Shown: positions 47,246-59,724 of the stretch, piece by piece
Layout: every line of letters begins with the position of its first letter
How positions within the stretch are numbered: the stretch's first letter is position 1
Assembly: GCF_910591885.1 (NCBI RefSeq)
Contig: NW_025963548.1
Location: forward strand, 1,727,501-1,791,500
Source of the DNA: Bombus terrestris
Lineage: Eukaryota > Arthropoda > Insecta > Hymenoptera > Apidae
Direction of reading: 5' to 3'
DNA: 64,000 bases
Notes under the pieces: model-generated
The model's input: the letters and a program-made list of their open reading frames with translations, nothing else
Told to the model about the DNA's origin: nothing
Database searches by the model: none
Position numbers and translations under genes: made by a program

Positions 47246-47513
47246 GCTGTACCTTACTTTATTATTTTAAGTAAATTCGACGATTACGACGACAATCGAT
47301 AACCTCAAATAAGTCTGACGGTCAAACATCCCATTTACCCTGTCCTCTACATATTTCATTATAAAATTCCTGAGTCAAATATTGATTTTGGGAAGTAATG
47401 GATTGTAGACGAAGGTACTGCAACGTATTCTATTATGGGAGCAGCTGCCACAAACAGTTATCTAATCATTCTAAATAAAGACAAATTGTGTCGACTAAAT
47501 ATTTGTTATACAA
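47246..47513. other. Left edge of second CMTR1 block
   Basis: Duplicate of 10201-10468, carrying the left 17-bp target duplication at 47497-47513. No gene. Confidence 0.6.
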
Positions 47514-48203
47514 ATAGTATTGTCTTTTGGTAACGGGTGCTTTCCTCGGATACAATTCCACACAGTAGCCGGGCCCCCTAGGACTATAGGAGTTGAGATT
47601 ACGCCCAACCATCGCACAAGGCACCCAATACCTTGCTTCCTGGATCAGCTTAGCCTGCAGGAGCTGTGGCTCGTATCAGGTCGAACGGGGCACATTCTAA
47701 GCCCTCCCGTCTCACCAGTACGGTTTCGGAGCAGGTGGGACGCTGCTCACCCGCCGAAGGCCATTCGGTGGAGTCTCCACCTTAAATCGGCCCTCTTGCC
47801 AGCATCTTGGCCTCCGGGCTGTAACTCGACCGCCCGTGGTACCAACCTAGTCGTTGGTGGGACTATCGTATGGATGTGCGGCCACGTGACTGTCGGCCAG
47901 CGACCTGCTAACCGAGCTCGGCAGTTCCAGATGGGACTCACGTAAGCGGGGGCCTCAAGGTACTTTTGTACCCGAGAACTTATCCCGGCGGTCCTATCCA
48001 CGGCATCATTATCGTGCGTTACTGCCCAAGGCCACGTAGAGAGAATGTAATAGTAATTAAACGTCTTACACCCCCGACGACCTTCCCTGCGGAGTACATA
48101 GGGACTCACGTAAGCGGGACGCTTGTCCCGACGGTCCCCCTGGCTTCGGGAAAGTGGGTTTGCCAGCCCTCATAGGCTCACATAAGCGAGCCCTCCCTGC
48201 GGG
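47514..48203. mobile_element. Second copy of the non-LTR-type insertion
   Basis: Duplicate of 10469-11162, again between perfect AAATATTTGTTATACAA repeats (47497-47513 and 48204-48220). Identical ends show that the insertion preceded the segmental duplication. Confidence 0.7.
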
Positions 48204-48220
48204 AAATATTTGTTATACAA

Positions 48221-48829
48221 TTATAAAATATGCTATGTAATCGTATCGTACAGTTTAACGTCATCATTCTTTCCTATAATCATTCAGTTATTATATGAAA
48301 TGCCGCATATGATTTGAAAAAGTATATTTCATCTCAAATAGTATTGCAATTAAACCACTCAGAAGACCATCTTATTAATTATATTTTCCGGTATTACCTC
48401 TGTAGTTGTCGTGTGTGAAGAGGACGAAGGTCATGTGGACTAATAACGGAGTCTTTGTTGTTGTAACCGTCAGATGTATTTGAGTTAAGGCTACCTATAC
48501 TAGTCGATTGGGGGGGGGGGTGAAAAAATTCGTATTTGCCTACCTGACGACAATTGTTGGTTGCGGTGACATTGTTTTTACATTAATTGTAGCTCAGCGG
48601 TCTAGCTACTTCGAGGCGACAACGACGTAATTTGCTTTGTCCTATGACTCATGTACCGCTACACTTCTATTTCTATAGAAATATAATGCTAAATAATACA
48701 ATATATCACAAGTATTTCATATTTGAAATAACAGTCAAATTAACGGAATTAATCTGTTTGACATCTATGCGGTTCAAGTCTTGTACGAATATATGTACAG
48801 CCTGTAGTTATAATATTCTATGCGCGTAT
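48221..48829. other. Non-coding 3' flank of second CMTR1-like pseudogene
   Basis: Duplicate of 11180-11789 with an 11-base G run at 48510-48520. No gene. Confidence 0.5.
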
Positions 48830-51318
48830 TGGATGCCGGACACTTATCTTTAATAAATTTTGCAAATCTGTTTATAGTAAGTGATGAATCATTAGGCCAA
48901 TGACAAATAAGGCGACCATTAAAAGATTAAACGAAACTTGCTTCTGCTGAACTTGGTCTATGAAGGTCGAATAGCTTCTCGTTTGTTTTTCAATTAAAGA
49001 CATACTTTATGAAATGTGTTTTACTGACATACCGATTCCAAGGATTTCCGGTGCTTCTTAAAAATATTACACTCTGTTGTATGAAATATAATTTGTCCTT
49101 ATTATAACCATTAACCTCTAATGTCTTTTCTGGAAGTTCGTATACTAAGGCATAGGAATTATTTTTCATTTTACGCTGCGTTACTCGCAACTTTTCACAG
49201 ATATATGTACCAATTGGAAGTAGTTCTTTGGCACGTATTCGAGTATAGTTATTTCCTGCTGGTTTCCACAAAGCTTCACAGAACAACGTCGCTTCCTCGT
49301 TCCTTTAAAGAACAGTCATACATTAGTATCACATGAACGTACTCCTTGAAAAAACATTTCATTACTGGAAATCTAAAAGTTTATTATTGATCTCAATAAG
49401 ATTCACTTGCTTACCTGCTCCTCAAATATTTTTTGCTAATGTCCACTCCTCCTAAGTAGAATGCATCTATAATATGCACTGCAAGTACTTTTTGCTGATA
49501 TATAAACTCCTTAGTCATTTCATATACAACCTCTGCGTTTACAAGTGTATTTGGTGGTAATTCTATGCCAATGTCATCGACACTAACCCAAGAATTCTTT
49601 GTACATGTATATACGTTGCTCCTTCCCACGCCCATATAAAATGTAGCGTGCTTCTTATCATCATCAGACCTTGGCTTTGTACCACATGGCATACAAAACC
49701 AGTCATATAGTGATAAAAATGCATTTTCAATGTTAAATTCCATCAATTGTGCTGGATTAATAGTAAGAAATGACGTATCTTTCAAAAGAGTATTCAATTT
49801 GTCTTTGGTTTCATGTGTCTTGGGATTGTCCTAGTTTCATCTGGAAGTTTCCAATACTCTAGATATTGTTTGCGCATATCAGCTTGTTTTGTCTCAACAA
49901 GAGTATTATCCGCATAAAATGCTGCAATTTTACACAGGTCGATTATTTGTTTTCCGGCCAAATCTTTGTTAGAAGCACGTAGATATTGAACAAATTGTTT
50001 CTCTCTTTTTAATTCATTATATGATTCTAGTTGTAAAACGTCGTCATTTACACCACCATTTAAAAGCAGACGATTAACATGCTTCAGATATTCAACAACA
50101 ACTTGTACCCCAGATCGTTTCTTCTTACATATTAAGTAACGTTCTGAATTTCCTGGTCTAGAAGAGTTTGGTGTAAAAATACAAACTTCTTCAAAGCAGC
50201 GATACATTAAATAAACTAAACCAGCACTAAAGGGTGTAAAAAGGTTGAATAATTTTGTCACAAAATCACCACCCTCTCTTTCAACCATCAATGCTATTAA
50301 ACATCGACAAAGATACAGTTGTTTTGAAAGAATTTCTTGTACATTTTCTTGTCGTTCTACTGAGAATCCTCAATCAGACATCACAAAATGTACTCCTTTG
50401 CCATGGGTATGCTGCATTATAAGATTTGTAAATTCCTCTTCATTATCTGGGTCAAAGACATCACCACTTTCCTTTGGTCCGTAGTATGGATGAAATGTTT
50501 CACAAGGACCCCCATAAAAGTCTTCTAATTTGAAATCATGTTCATTTTCTAAAGTAAGAGCAAATCCTTTAGCACGTCATTTCTTTCGCCACAGAACATG
50601 TTCACTAAAACCTCCTGCTCCAGCACATACATCTGCAAAGTATAGCAGCCCATTCTCCCTCAAACCTTTTGGGTTAGTAAACATAAAGTTACATGCTCTA
50701 TCTGTATTCGCCATTTTAACAGTAGCACGATTTAAAAAAAGTGCACCACAAATTGTTTCATGAGGATTACAACGTGTCCTTGCTCAACGCACTTCAACGT
50801 CATCCAAATGAGCGAATACCGTTTTCGCATTGATAACAGTTTTCACTATATCTTCACAACAGAAATCAATTTCATCATCTGTGGTCAACTTTTCATATCA
50901 CCATTTCATATCTTTTACACACTTTATAGCTTCCTCTGCAGGATGCCATTTAAGACCTGAATCTTCATGTCCAGGAACATGATATCCAAAGCCTCTGCGA
51001 CCATGCTGTCTAGGTGCTTGAACTGGCTCTAAACGACCTTGTTTACTATTTCCGAGGCCGTAACCGCCTTATATCCCATCATTCGCATCATCCTTTTGCC
51101 GTTATCGAGGAGATCGTTTGACTCTTGTGTTATTACTTGTATTCTTCTATTGTCAACTACCTTTTCATCAATATCCTCCTCGTCAGATTCACTTGAACAT
51201 CTGCGAATTTTTTGTCGTTTACTATGATTATAAGTATCTCTTTCACAGTTCTTCCTTTTTCTCCTAGTTTCCAATTCTTCTTGCATGGTATGTTGATGCA
51301 TCAGTCGCATAACAATTC
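48830..51318 (-). pseudogene. CMTR1-like cap-1 mRNA 2'-O-methyltransferase, decayed copy 2 (longer)
   Basis: This copy keeps what copy 1 has lost. From 51318 the minus strand shows MQEELETRRKRKNCERD, a glycine-rich G-patch region (KQGRLEPVQAPRQHGRRGFG), DEIDFCCEDIV, ARTRCNPHETICGALFLNRA with the catalytic-type Lys in TVKMANTD, and LLYFADVCAGAGGFSEHV. KLEDFYGG follows, then KGVHFVMSD (Asp) and EGGDFVTKLFNLFTPFSA (second Lys), then the C-terminal half as in copy 1. Lys-Asp-Lys positions agree with the RrmJ-type active site of CMTR1. In-frame stops include those after WRKK, MSD and YVFN, plus extra ones in the linker. The intron before 49286 is retained. The 5' end is cut by Copia 2. Confidence 0.86.
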
Positions 51319-51562
51319 TGCTAGGAACATGATACATTTACACTGTACATGTGAATGTGTGTATAAGCGTCAGAGGACGTCCAGGCCTTAGTTGGGACAA
51401 AAGGCAAGAGTCAGTCGTTAGAAGTATCTGGAAGAGTCTGTTGACAACAGGCGTGCGTGCGAGTAGGGTACGAGGTCTTTAGAGTATAAGATATATGTAT
51501 AACTGTAGTGTGCTAAATAAAGGGAACTATTTGTATTTCCGAATCCATTCTATATCTTTACG
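51319..51562 (+). repeat. Copia 2 5' LTR
   Basis: TGCTAGGAACATG to ATCTTTACG (CA mutated to CG). The primer site TGGTAGCAGAGCGTGG follows at 51563-51578. Confidence 0.9.
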
Positions 51563-51738
51563 TGGTAGCAGAGCGTGGTTCATAGTTTTGCCAGTTATTT
51601 TAGTGCATGGTTTTCAATATTGCGAGTTATATCGAGTGAGTCTTCAGTAAGGAAAGAAACGTTCAAGGGTTACAAAGAGGAAAAATACACTTCGAGCACG
51701 TAGGAACGCTTGAGTAAGAGATAAGGAATCATTTAAAA

Positions 51739-52560
51739 TGGAGAGATTGGAAATCATGATACCTATTTTCGATGGATATTTACGGTATGTGGAAGCAAAG
51801 AATAACGATGTTTCTCAAGTATAGAGAATGCGAGGTTGTCACAACTAGGGTGAAGACAGAAACAGACAGTGAAGACTGGGACAAAAAGGATCCGAAGGCA
51901 ATAAATATAATTTATAGTGCAATCACAAACAGACCATTGGAATATATTAGAGAAGAAAAAACGGCGTATGAGATAGTAAAAAAGTTCGATGAAATGTACT
52001 TGAAAGAGTCGACGGCACTACAGGTCGTATGCGGAAGGAGATTGGAAAAGATAAAACTTGAGAACTACAATGATTCAACATCGTTCTTTAGCGATTTCGA
52101 AAAATTAAAAAACGAATTAAAATGTGCGGGTGCACAAGTGAGTGAGAGGGAAAAATTAACTTACATGCTGAATACGTTACCCGAAGAATACAGCTACATA
52201 GCGGATATAGTAGATGCACTGAAAGCCGAAAATCAAACGGTAGCGTATTTAAAAAATAAAATTGAAATAGCGGAGAGGAAAAATAAGTCCAATCGAGGAG
52301 AAATGCAAGCCAACGCCTTTTCTGCAAAAAAGGAAGGATGCTTCAGATGTGGAAGAGTAGGACATTTTGGGAGAGAGTGTCAAAATGGCGTCGAAGCGGG
52401 AAACAGTATCAGTTTTTGGCTTGGGTCAACACGTGGTCGCAGCAGAGGAGGAGGAAACAAAGGAAATACGAGCAGGGGACATGGAAATTTCCATCGTCAG
52501 TCAACAACCGGCACGAGCGAGTGTCACGACCGGCATACTTCAAATCCGATGGACCGATGA
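51739..52560 (+). pseudogene. gag: Copia 2 Gag, same early frameshift as Copia 1
   Basis: Start codon at 51739; the frame is shifted near 51768 and then open from 51772 for 262 codons. Zinc knuckle CFRCGRVGHFGREC is intact. It ends like Copia 1 Gag against the gypsy LTR remnant. Confidence 0.85.
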
Positions 52561-52571
52561 TGGAGATAGAG

Positions 52572-52911
52572 ATGTGGCGGCCTTGGCGACAATGTATATC
52601 GCCGAAGTGCCTAATGAGTCATCTGTATCCTAACGGTCCTTCCACCGAATGTCCTAGAAGCGTGACAACGGTCACGTACGCCTACAGGGTAGTGGGGATA
52701 TTGAGGGATGACAAACAAAGAAGAAACAGATGTTACCGAAAGTCAAATTGTAAGAGCTTCAGTCTTGGAAAGTCACGGCTGGAGCTCAGAACAAAATCGC
52801 ATTCAGTGTAAATTCAGAATACAAGAAATAAATTCTCTTGTTTTTTTTGTTACCTTAATTTTTTTCTTTTCGTTCGAGCCTCCTGCTTTTTATTTTACGT
52901 GACACGAGCAT
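52572..52911 (+). repeat. Gypsy LTR remnant in Copia 2
   Basis: The first ~165 bp match 14979-15145. The rest differs from both LTRs of the errantivirus-like element (T-rich, ttttattttacgtgaca end). About 30 bp (cgagcatggtaactcaagat...) separate it from the Copia sequence atagcaacggcg, possibly internal sequence of a related element. Confidence 0.7.
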
Positions 52912-52937
52912 GGTAACTCAAGATCAAGCACATGGAT

Positions 52938-55900
52938 AGCAACGGCGCACGCAGCACACAGCGGCGAGGCGAACGAGATAAGTAATTATGAAGTAATGTG
53001 GCCATTAGATAGCGGTTGCACAGATCACATAATTAACAACGTAAATTATTTCGATAAATCTATTGAGCTTAAAGTACCGGTAAATATATGTCGGATTGAA
53101 GTCAGGATTATCTAGATGGGCGTTTAATGAATTTTCATTAGAATTAGCCATTGTCGTGATACAATGGAGAGTTTATTAGCACGGGCTTATTAACAAGATT
53201 AAGCACTCGTAGCACTAGTGATAATGACCTTAGGTTCGAAACGAATCCGCGGTCACGGGATGGTAAACGTATGTTCTCGCACAGTTCAAGTCTAACTCTT
53301 TGTTAACTAGATGTGAGGTATTCACTGGTTGTAAGGTGGCACTGTCATTCGTCGATGAGATCGTACGAAAGAATGAATCTCCGTCTCGACGATGCCGTCG
53401 AGGAGAACTATAATGGGTGTGTCTAAGGACATGAGATCTTCGAATTCGTCAACGAAAGCTTTCGTTCCAAAGGCGAGGGAAATTAGCGCTGTTGCTAATT
53501 GGTCGATCTCCATATCGGCGTTTTGAAAGAGATGCTGGCCGCCCTTGAGTGGAGGTTGTTGACGGGGGGCAACGTTCGTGGAAGATAGGTTTCTCCTATC
53601 TTCCCGTAGTTGCAACAAAGACTACTTGACGGACTTCGCTTGACTAAATCTTAAGATCTATAGCGGGTCCTCACGTTAGCTAAACATACACCACAAAGGC
53701 ATGCCGACACCCGGCGATCATCTTACCCGGAGGACAAAATCTGCGTGTGGCGGGCCGCGGGATAGAAACTATTGAAGTATTTACTGCCACGTATCGCTAC
53801 GACTATTTCTTTTAAGGAGAGGTATAGAGTTACTCTGTGCCTTTGTCACATAAAACGTTCATCCCTTTGACCGCGGCTACGTTCGGCGACTGATTGTCGC
53901 CTCGAGCCCAAGCTCATGATCATAAATCTCGAATAATCGGTGCGGCATTTGTTTAATCTAAGTTACAGAGTTGCGGTATTCCCGCGAATCCAAGGAGGAG
54001 TTCCGGTGTTCTTTCATCTCCGACATATATATTTAGGCGATAATAGATCGATAAAGGCAACAAAATTAGCGAATGTTATAAGTTATTTTGAAGCATTTGG
54101 AAAGCAAAATGAAATAAATGTGGATAATGTTTTTTACGCGAAAAAATGTCCGCAAACTTGATTAGTTTAGGCAAGTTAAAAGATAATAGGAACACGGTTA
54201 TTTCAATAGGAAATATTGCAAAAGTAATAGATGAGGACAATAAGCTTACAGCGGTAGCGGTTAAAGAAAAGGGAACATATAGAATGAAAAGTATATTGAA
54301 TGGGAAGGAGCACTTAGCATACAGCGCCGAACGTAGTGATATGAGTAAAAAGAAAAGATGGCATAGGATGTTAGGACACGTAAATTTTAAATATTTAAAT
54401 ATTTTGGGTAAAGAGCAGCTAGTTACTGGTATACCGAATGAATTTGAAAAGGAATTTTTGAAATGTAGGGTGTACAGGAAAGGAAAATGCACAATTTACC
54501 ATTCAAAAATAATCGAACCAAGGCTAGGGAGATAATGGAAATTATTCATTCGGACGTGTGCGGTCCCTTTAAGACTACCGGATTCAATGAAGAGAAATAG
54601 TTCATCTCATTTATCGATGATTACAGCAAAATAGCTAGAATTTATTGTATAAAATCAAAGGGCGATGTCTTTGATTGTTTCGTACAGTTTGTAAATGAAG
54701 CCGAGAATTTAACGGGCAAGTGGTTTAAAATATTGAGATATGATAATGGAGAAGAGTACTGGAATAATCGAATTTATAAATTTGCTGGGGATAAAGGTAT
54801 CAGAATAAATAACTGCCCAACCTACGTACATGAATTAAACGGGACAACGGAAAGGTATAATAGAACAGTGATGGACATGGCGCGTTGCTTGTTAGCGGAA
54901 GCGAAAGTACATAAAAGGTACTGGCTGGAAATAGATTGGACAGCGGTATACTTGAAGAATCGAATACTGGCAAATACTATAGAGAGAAAGACACCTTTTG
55001 AAATATTCTTCGGGAGAAAACCAAGTGTTGAAGATATACATCTATATGGAAGTAAAGTTTTTGTAAGAAAACCAGAACAAAAAAGAGTTTCTAAATGGGA
55101 TAAGAAGGCAGATATGGGAATTTTGTTAGGATATAGTGAAGTAGGTTACACAGTCTTATTAGGTAGAAAAATAACAATAGCGAGACATGTAGAAGTCATA
55201 GGAACAGACACAAAATGTATCGGTTTTGTGGAGAATTCATTCGATAAAGATAACGATGACATTGAGGATAATGATTTATTGGTAAACATGAATAAGGAAG
55301 AGTTAGAAAGTAGGGAAGATGAAAATGATAACAGTCTTGAAAGCTTAAACATCCCTGGCAGATCTACACGTAATAAGAGAACTCCAGTAAGATATCCAGA
55401 AAAAGAAAACATTAGTGAAATCCATGCAAATTATTGTAGTGTAGATATCCCTTGTACATTTGAGGAGGCGATTTGTTGTGAAGATAGTGAAGATTGGAAA
55501 CAAGCTATGAATAAGGAAATAGAATGTCTTTATAAGAATAAAACTTGGAAATTGGTAGAAAGGGTAAAAGGCAAAGACGTATTAGATGTAAAATGGGTTT
55601 ACACGAGAAAATCAGATGACAGGTATAAGGCTAGATTAGTGGTAAGAGGATTCCAACAAAGAAACGTAGCTGATGACATATACTCCCCAGTAGCGAGTAA
55701 TCAGACCTCTAAGATATTGCTATCATATCGTTGTCAAAATGGATTAATTATTGAGCAAATGAATGTAGAAACTGCTTTTTTAAATGGTGAAGTAACCTCG
55801 GAGGTATATGTAAATCAACCAAAGGGATATGCGGACGGAACGAATAGAGTTTGTAAACTATCGAAAGCGCTTTATGGGTTAAAAAAATGTCGAAGGGAGT

Positions 55901-56934
55901 GGTATGAGTGTCTTAATAAGTATCTGACGAGATTAGGTTTTAAGAAGAATAACATAGAGTTGTGCCTATATATACATGGAGAGGGAGAAAATGTTGTTTA
56001 TTTGCTAATGTATGTAGACGATTTGCTAATTTGTAGTAAAAATAAAAGGAAGATACAAAGGGTAAAGAAGTTATTAACTAATAGATTTGAAATGAAAGAT
56101 TTAGGTGAAGTCAAAGAATATCTTGGAATAAATATAGACTATGATTATTTCAAAAATGAAATAAGATTATGCCAAAGGAAATACATTGAATCATTAGCAA
56201 ACAAATGTAAGTTACAAAATAGCAAATTGTACTGTGCACCTATGGAGACCAACTTAAAAATTGAAAAAGCTGTGATAAATAGAGAGGATATTGGATACAA
56301 AAATTTAATTGGCGCATTGTTGTATATTAGTGAAAATACCAGACCCGATATAAGTTATAGTGTGAATTATTTGAGTAGATTTCAAGATTGTTGTAATGAG
56401 ACACATTTTAAATTTGCTTTCTGAATATTGAAATATTTGCACCGGACTAGAGACTTAAGATTAGATTATAAAAGGAATGAAAAATGTGAAACGATAGATT
56501 GTTATGTGGACGCCGATTAGGCAGGAGATCATTTAGAAAAGAAATCGACTTCTGAATATGTAATTAGATTGTGTGGAAATGTAATTGGTTGGAAGTCTAA
56601 AAAACAAAGGTGTGTGACAAAAGCCTCGACGTATGCAGAGTATGTAGCTCTATCGGAAGCGGTGAGTGAATTAATGTTCATTATGGAAATTATGAAAATC
56701 TTTAATGTAAATCTAGACGATAACCCTGTAAAAATTGATGAGGATAACTCTGGAGTGATAAGTATAGCAAAGCACGGAAATTTTACAAAAAATTCTAAAC
56801 ACATTGAAGTTCATTACCACTATGTTCACGAGTGCTTAAAGGAGAACATGATAAAGATATTTAAAGTTATTACAGGCGAAAATACAGGCACTGTGTACGG
56901 AGAGAGAAATTCGAAAGGTTTAGGTCATGGATGA
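52938..56934 (+). pseudogene. pol: Copia 2 Pol, interrupted by a solo LTR
   Basis: The protease start (PLDSGCTDHIINN) is at 52938-53088, then the solo LTR, then pre-integrase from 54026 (HRMLGHVNFKYL). The longest open block is 54733-56424, 563 codons, with integrase DNGEEYWNN and ELNGTTERYNR, and RT MNVETAFLNGEV and YVDDLLI. It then stops at 56422-56424. RNase H (TKASTYAEYVALSEA) follows after a shared TAG at 56518. The FTKAL end is deleted. Confidence 0.9.
53089..54025 (-). mobile_element. Solo Mdg3-like LTR with 4-bp target duplication TATA
   Basis: 937 bp, TGTCGG at one end and CCGACA at the other. TATA at 53085-53088 and 54026-54029 duplicates the empty site seen in Copia 1 (ggtaaatatatatttagg, 22412-22429). 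On the minus strand it ends with ATG at 53151 and 20 further open codons to 53089, as in the full element at the left edge. Confidence 0.93.
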
Positions 56935-57044
56935 ATGTAAATTAAGAGAAATGTAGATAAAGCAATAAGTGTTAAAGTTTCTGTTACGTAATTCGTCAAA
57001 GCATGTAAATACGATTAAGTGTACAGTATAAATGTAAGGAGACG

Positions 57045-57289
57045 TGTTAGAAACATGATATATTTAAACTGTACATGTAAATGTGCATGTAAGCGTCAGA
57101 GGACGTCCAGGCCTCAGTTGGGACGAAAGACAAGAGTCAGGCGTTAGAAGTATCTGGAGGAGCCGGTTGACAACAAGCGTGCGTGCTAGTAGCATTTCGA
57201 GGTCTTTAGAGTATAAGATATATGTATAAATGTTGTGTGCTAAATAAAGGGAATTATTTGTATTTCCGAATCCATTCTATACCATTACA
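57045..57289 (+). repeat. Copia 2 3' LTR
   Basis: TGTTAGAAACATG to ACCATTACA, 245 bp, same end variant as the Copia 1 3' LTR. Confidence 0.9.
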
Positions 57290-57449
57290 AATACACTAAC
57301 GTACCAGAATATTATAATATTCAGTAACAACGATAGAATTAACCAGTTCGCAAGTATAAAAGAGACACATTTTACACTGTGACGAAATAATATCCAAGAA
57401 ATCTGATATAACATACATGGAAAATACACGAATCAGACTGAGAAACCAC

Positions 57450-57651
57450 TGTAAGCGTCAGAGGACTTCCAGGCCTTAGTTGGGACAAAAGACAAGAGTC
57501 AGGCGTTAGAAGTATCTGGAGGAGCCGGTTGACAACAAGCGTGCGTGCTAGTAGCATTTCGAGGTCTTTAGAGTATAAGATATATGTACAACAGTTGTGT
57601 GCTAAATAAAGGGAATTATTTGTATTTCCGAATCCATTCTATATCTTTTCA
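57450..57651 (+). repeat. 5'-truncated Copia LTR fragment at the inverted-arm junction
   Basis: Starts at tgtaagcgtcagagg and ends CTATATCTTTTCA, directly against inverted satellite. The end matches the Copia 3 5' LTR rather than Copia 1 or 2. It is probably the mirror of the Copia 3 insertion edge. Confidence 0.75.
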
Positions 57652-58708
57652 ATTCCTGAACATGCAAAATTGCATTTTGGCAGGTTTTGGCAGAGACCAG
57701 AGTTGACATAGCTCAAACAAACTGATGAGTAATGTAACTGTAGCAAATGTAGAGTATAAGGCGTATCGAATTGTCGACATATGTGCAAAACAAGCGGAGA
57801 GACTTTGAAAGCAATATTTAAGCATTAATAGCAAAAACTGCAATTATGCTAGAATTTACAGGGTCCAGAGTTGGCATAGCACAAACCGGCTGATTTGGCA
57901 TCAGATGTGGAATATAAGGCGCATTGTATGGCCAACGTTTCTGCAAAACAGGCGGAGATACCTCGATTCGAATATGCAAGCATTAATATCCAAAACTGCA
58001 GTCACGGTGGATTTCACCGGGTCCAGTCTTGACCATGTGCAAACTGTCTAATGTGTGCTGTATTTGGCAGCAAATGTGGAGTATATCATGCATCCTATTG
58101 TGAACATACTTACTATGAAAACGGAGATACATTCACTTGAATATTTAGGCTTGAATGTGCAGAACTACAAATACGCTGGATTTGACTCGTTCCGTATTTA
58201 ACATGGCTTAAACCAGATGAAGCGCCCAGTGTATGGCAGTCTATGTGGAATATAACGCGCACTGTTTTGTCGACATATCTGCAATAGAAACTGAGTCACG
58301 TCGATCTGAATATTGAACCCAGATCATGCATTACTGCATTTACGCTTGATTTCACAGGGTCCGGATTTGACATAGCGCAAACCAGATGATGTGAGCTGTA
58401 TTTAGTAGCAACTACGGAGTATAAAGCGCATCTAATTTTCCACATATCTGTAATCCAAACGGAGATTCGTTAATTTGATTATTTAGGTTTGATAATGCAA
58501 AACTGCAGTTGCGTTGGGTTTGACCGGACCAGAGTGGACATTGCGCTAATTGGATGATATTGGTTTAATTTGCAAGAAATGTGGAATACAAGGCAAATCG
58601 TATTGTCGACACATCTCCAACAGTAACGGAGATGCGTGGATTTGAATATATAATAATTTATATGAAAAACTGCAATTAACTATTACACTGCATATAACAG
58701 AGACCAGA
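57652..58708 (-). repeat. ~169-bp satellite, inverted array 4a
   Basis: Monomers in reverse orientation. Mirrors about 44880-45930. A break near 58670-58690 joins two unrelated phases of the monomer. Confidence 0.88.
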
Positions 58709-58713
58709 GTCGA

Positions 58714-59719
58714 TGTTCTGCCGCGCAACACATCTGCACTCAATCCCGCGCGGCTTGACAGCCACCGGTCCACGTGCCATCCTTCGAATCCTCCATAGGC
58801 CCAAGGACTCACCATAAAGATGGAATCCTAACTGCATTGTTCGCACATATGGTCTAAGTCAATCTGTTTGTCCAAAAAGACTTTCTAATTCTAGAAGGGT
58901 TGTCGGTCGGTTTTTAGAAAGGTCCTTGGGTTTATTACGCGCTCTTAAGAATTACGGAGAAAGCGGGTAGTGGCCTGACGAAAAAAGGGGACATCTACCT
59001 AACGGAAAATCTGAGTTTTCCCATAAACAATGTCGCCTAGGACCCACGTTGGTAGGAGGATTCTTCCTCCTCTCCTCCTTCCTAACATTAGTCATAACCA
59101 ATCGGCATCGCGGATCATTGCCCTCACTTTCCTAACTAACAATGTAAGCAACGAATCCGTGTTCTTCGTTCAAAGGGCACACCCATACCGAGCTTCGTAC
59201 TCACATCAGAATAAACTTTAGACATACATCATCTCTCACGGTGACTAGAGTTCCTGCCATCCCTATAACTCTCACCGTTCCTATATCTCTCAGAGTTCCA
59301 TCGTCTCTCACGGCGACTAAAGTTCCTGCGATCCCTACAACTCTCACCGTTCCTATATCTCTAAGAGCCTCCTATGGCTCTCGCAGTATCCAGAAGTCCG
59401 ACAGGTCCTACAGCTCTCACGGACCTGGAGCTCCTATAGCTCACACTCTCATCTAAGAATAATCCTTCTCTTCGTTATCTGTATCTTAAGGAACGGCGTT
59501 CTTACTCAGTGTGGTTGTATAAATCGTTGGAAATACATATATTTTTTATAACTTTGTGACTCCCAGTGTTATACCACAACGACTACACCTATTATCCTAA
59601 GCGAAATACGGGGATCGAACTATTCGTGGTGTCGATTATTCCAATCGTAACGGGAATTTACGACTCCCATTGACGCGTATTCAAACGACCGCGTCTCCCC
59701 GCGATAGTTCGAAAATACA
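58714..59719 (-). mobile_element. Solo LTR of the ~1-kb family, inverted duplicate of 41851-42857
   Basis: TGTTCTGCCGCGC to GAAAATACA on the plus strand, flanked by GTCGA at 58709-58713 and 59720-59724 (the reverse complement of TCGAC). Same insertion event as 41851, carried by the inverted duplication. The 69-bp in-frame minisatellite is conserved (59241-59456). Confidence 0.88.
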
Positions 59720-59724
59720 GTCGA

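Larger units (their letters stand above)
51319..57289 (+). mobile_element. Copia LTR retrotransposon 2 (segmental duplicate of Copia 1)
   Basis: Same flanks and shared damage as Copia 1. It carries only a gypsy LTR remnant (52572-52911) where Copia 1 has the whole errantivirus-like element, plus a private solo Mdg3-like LTR (53089-54025). Confidence 0.92.
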
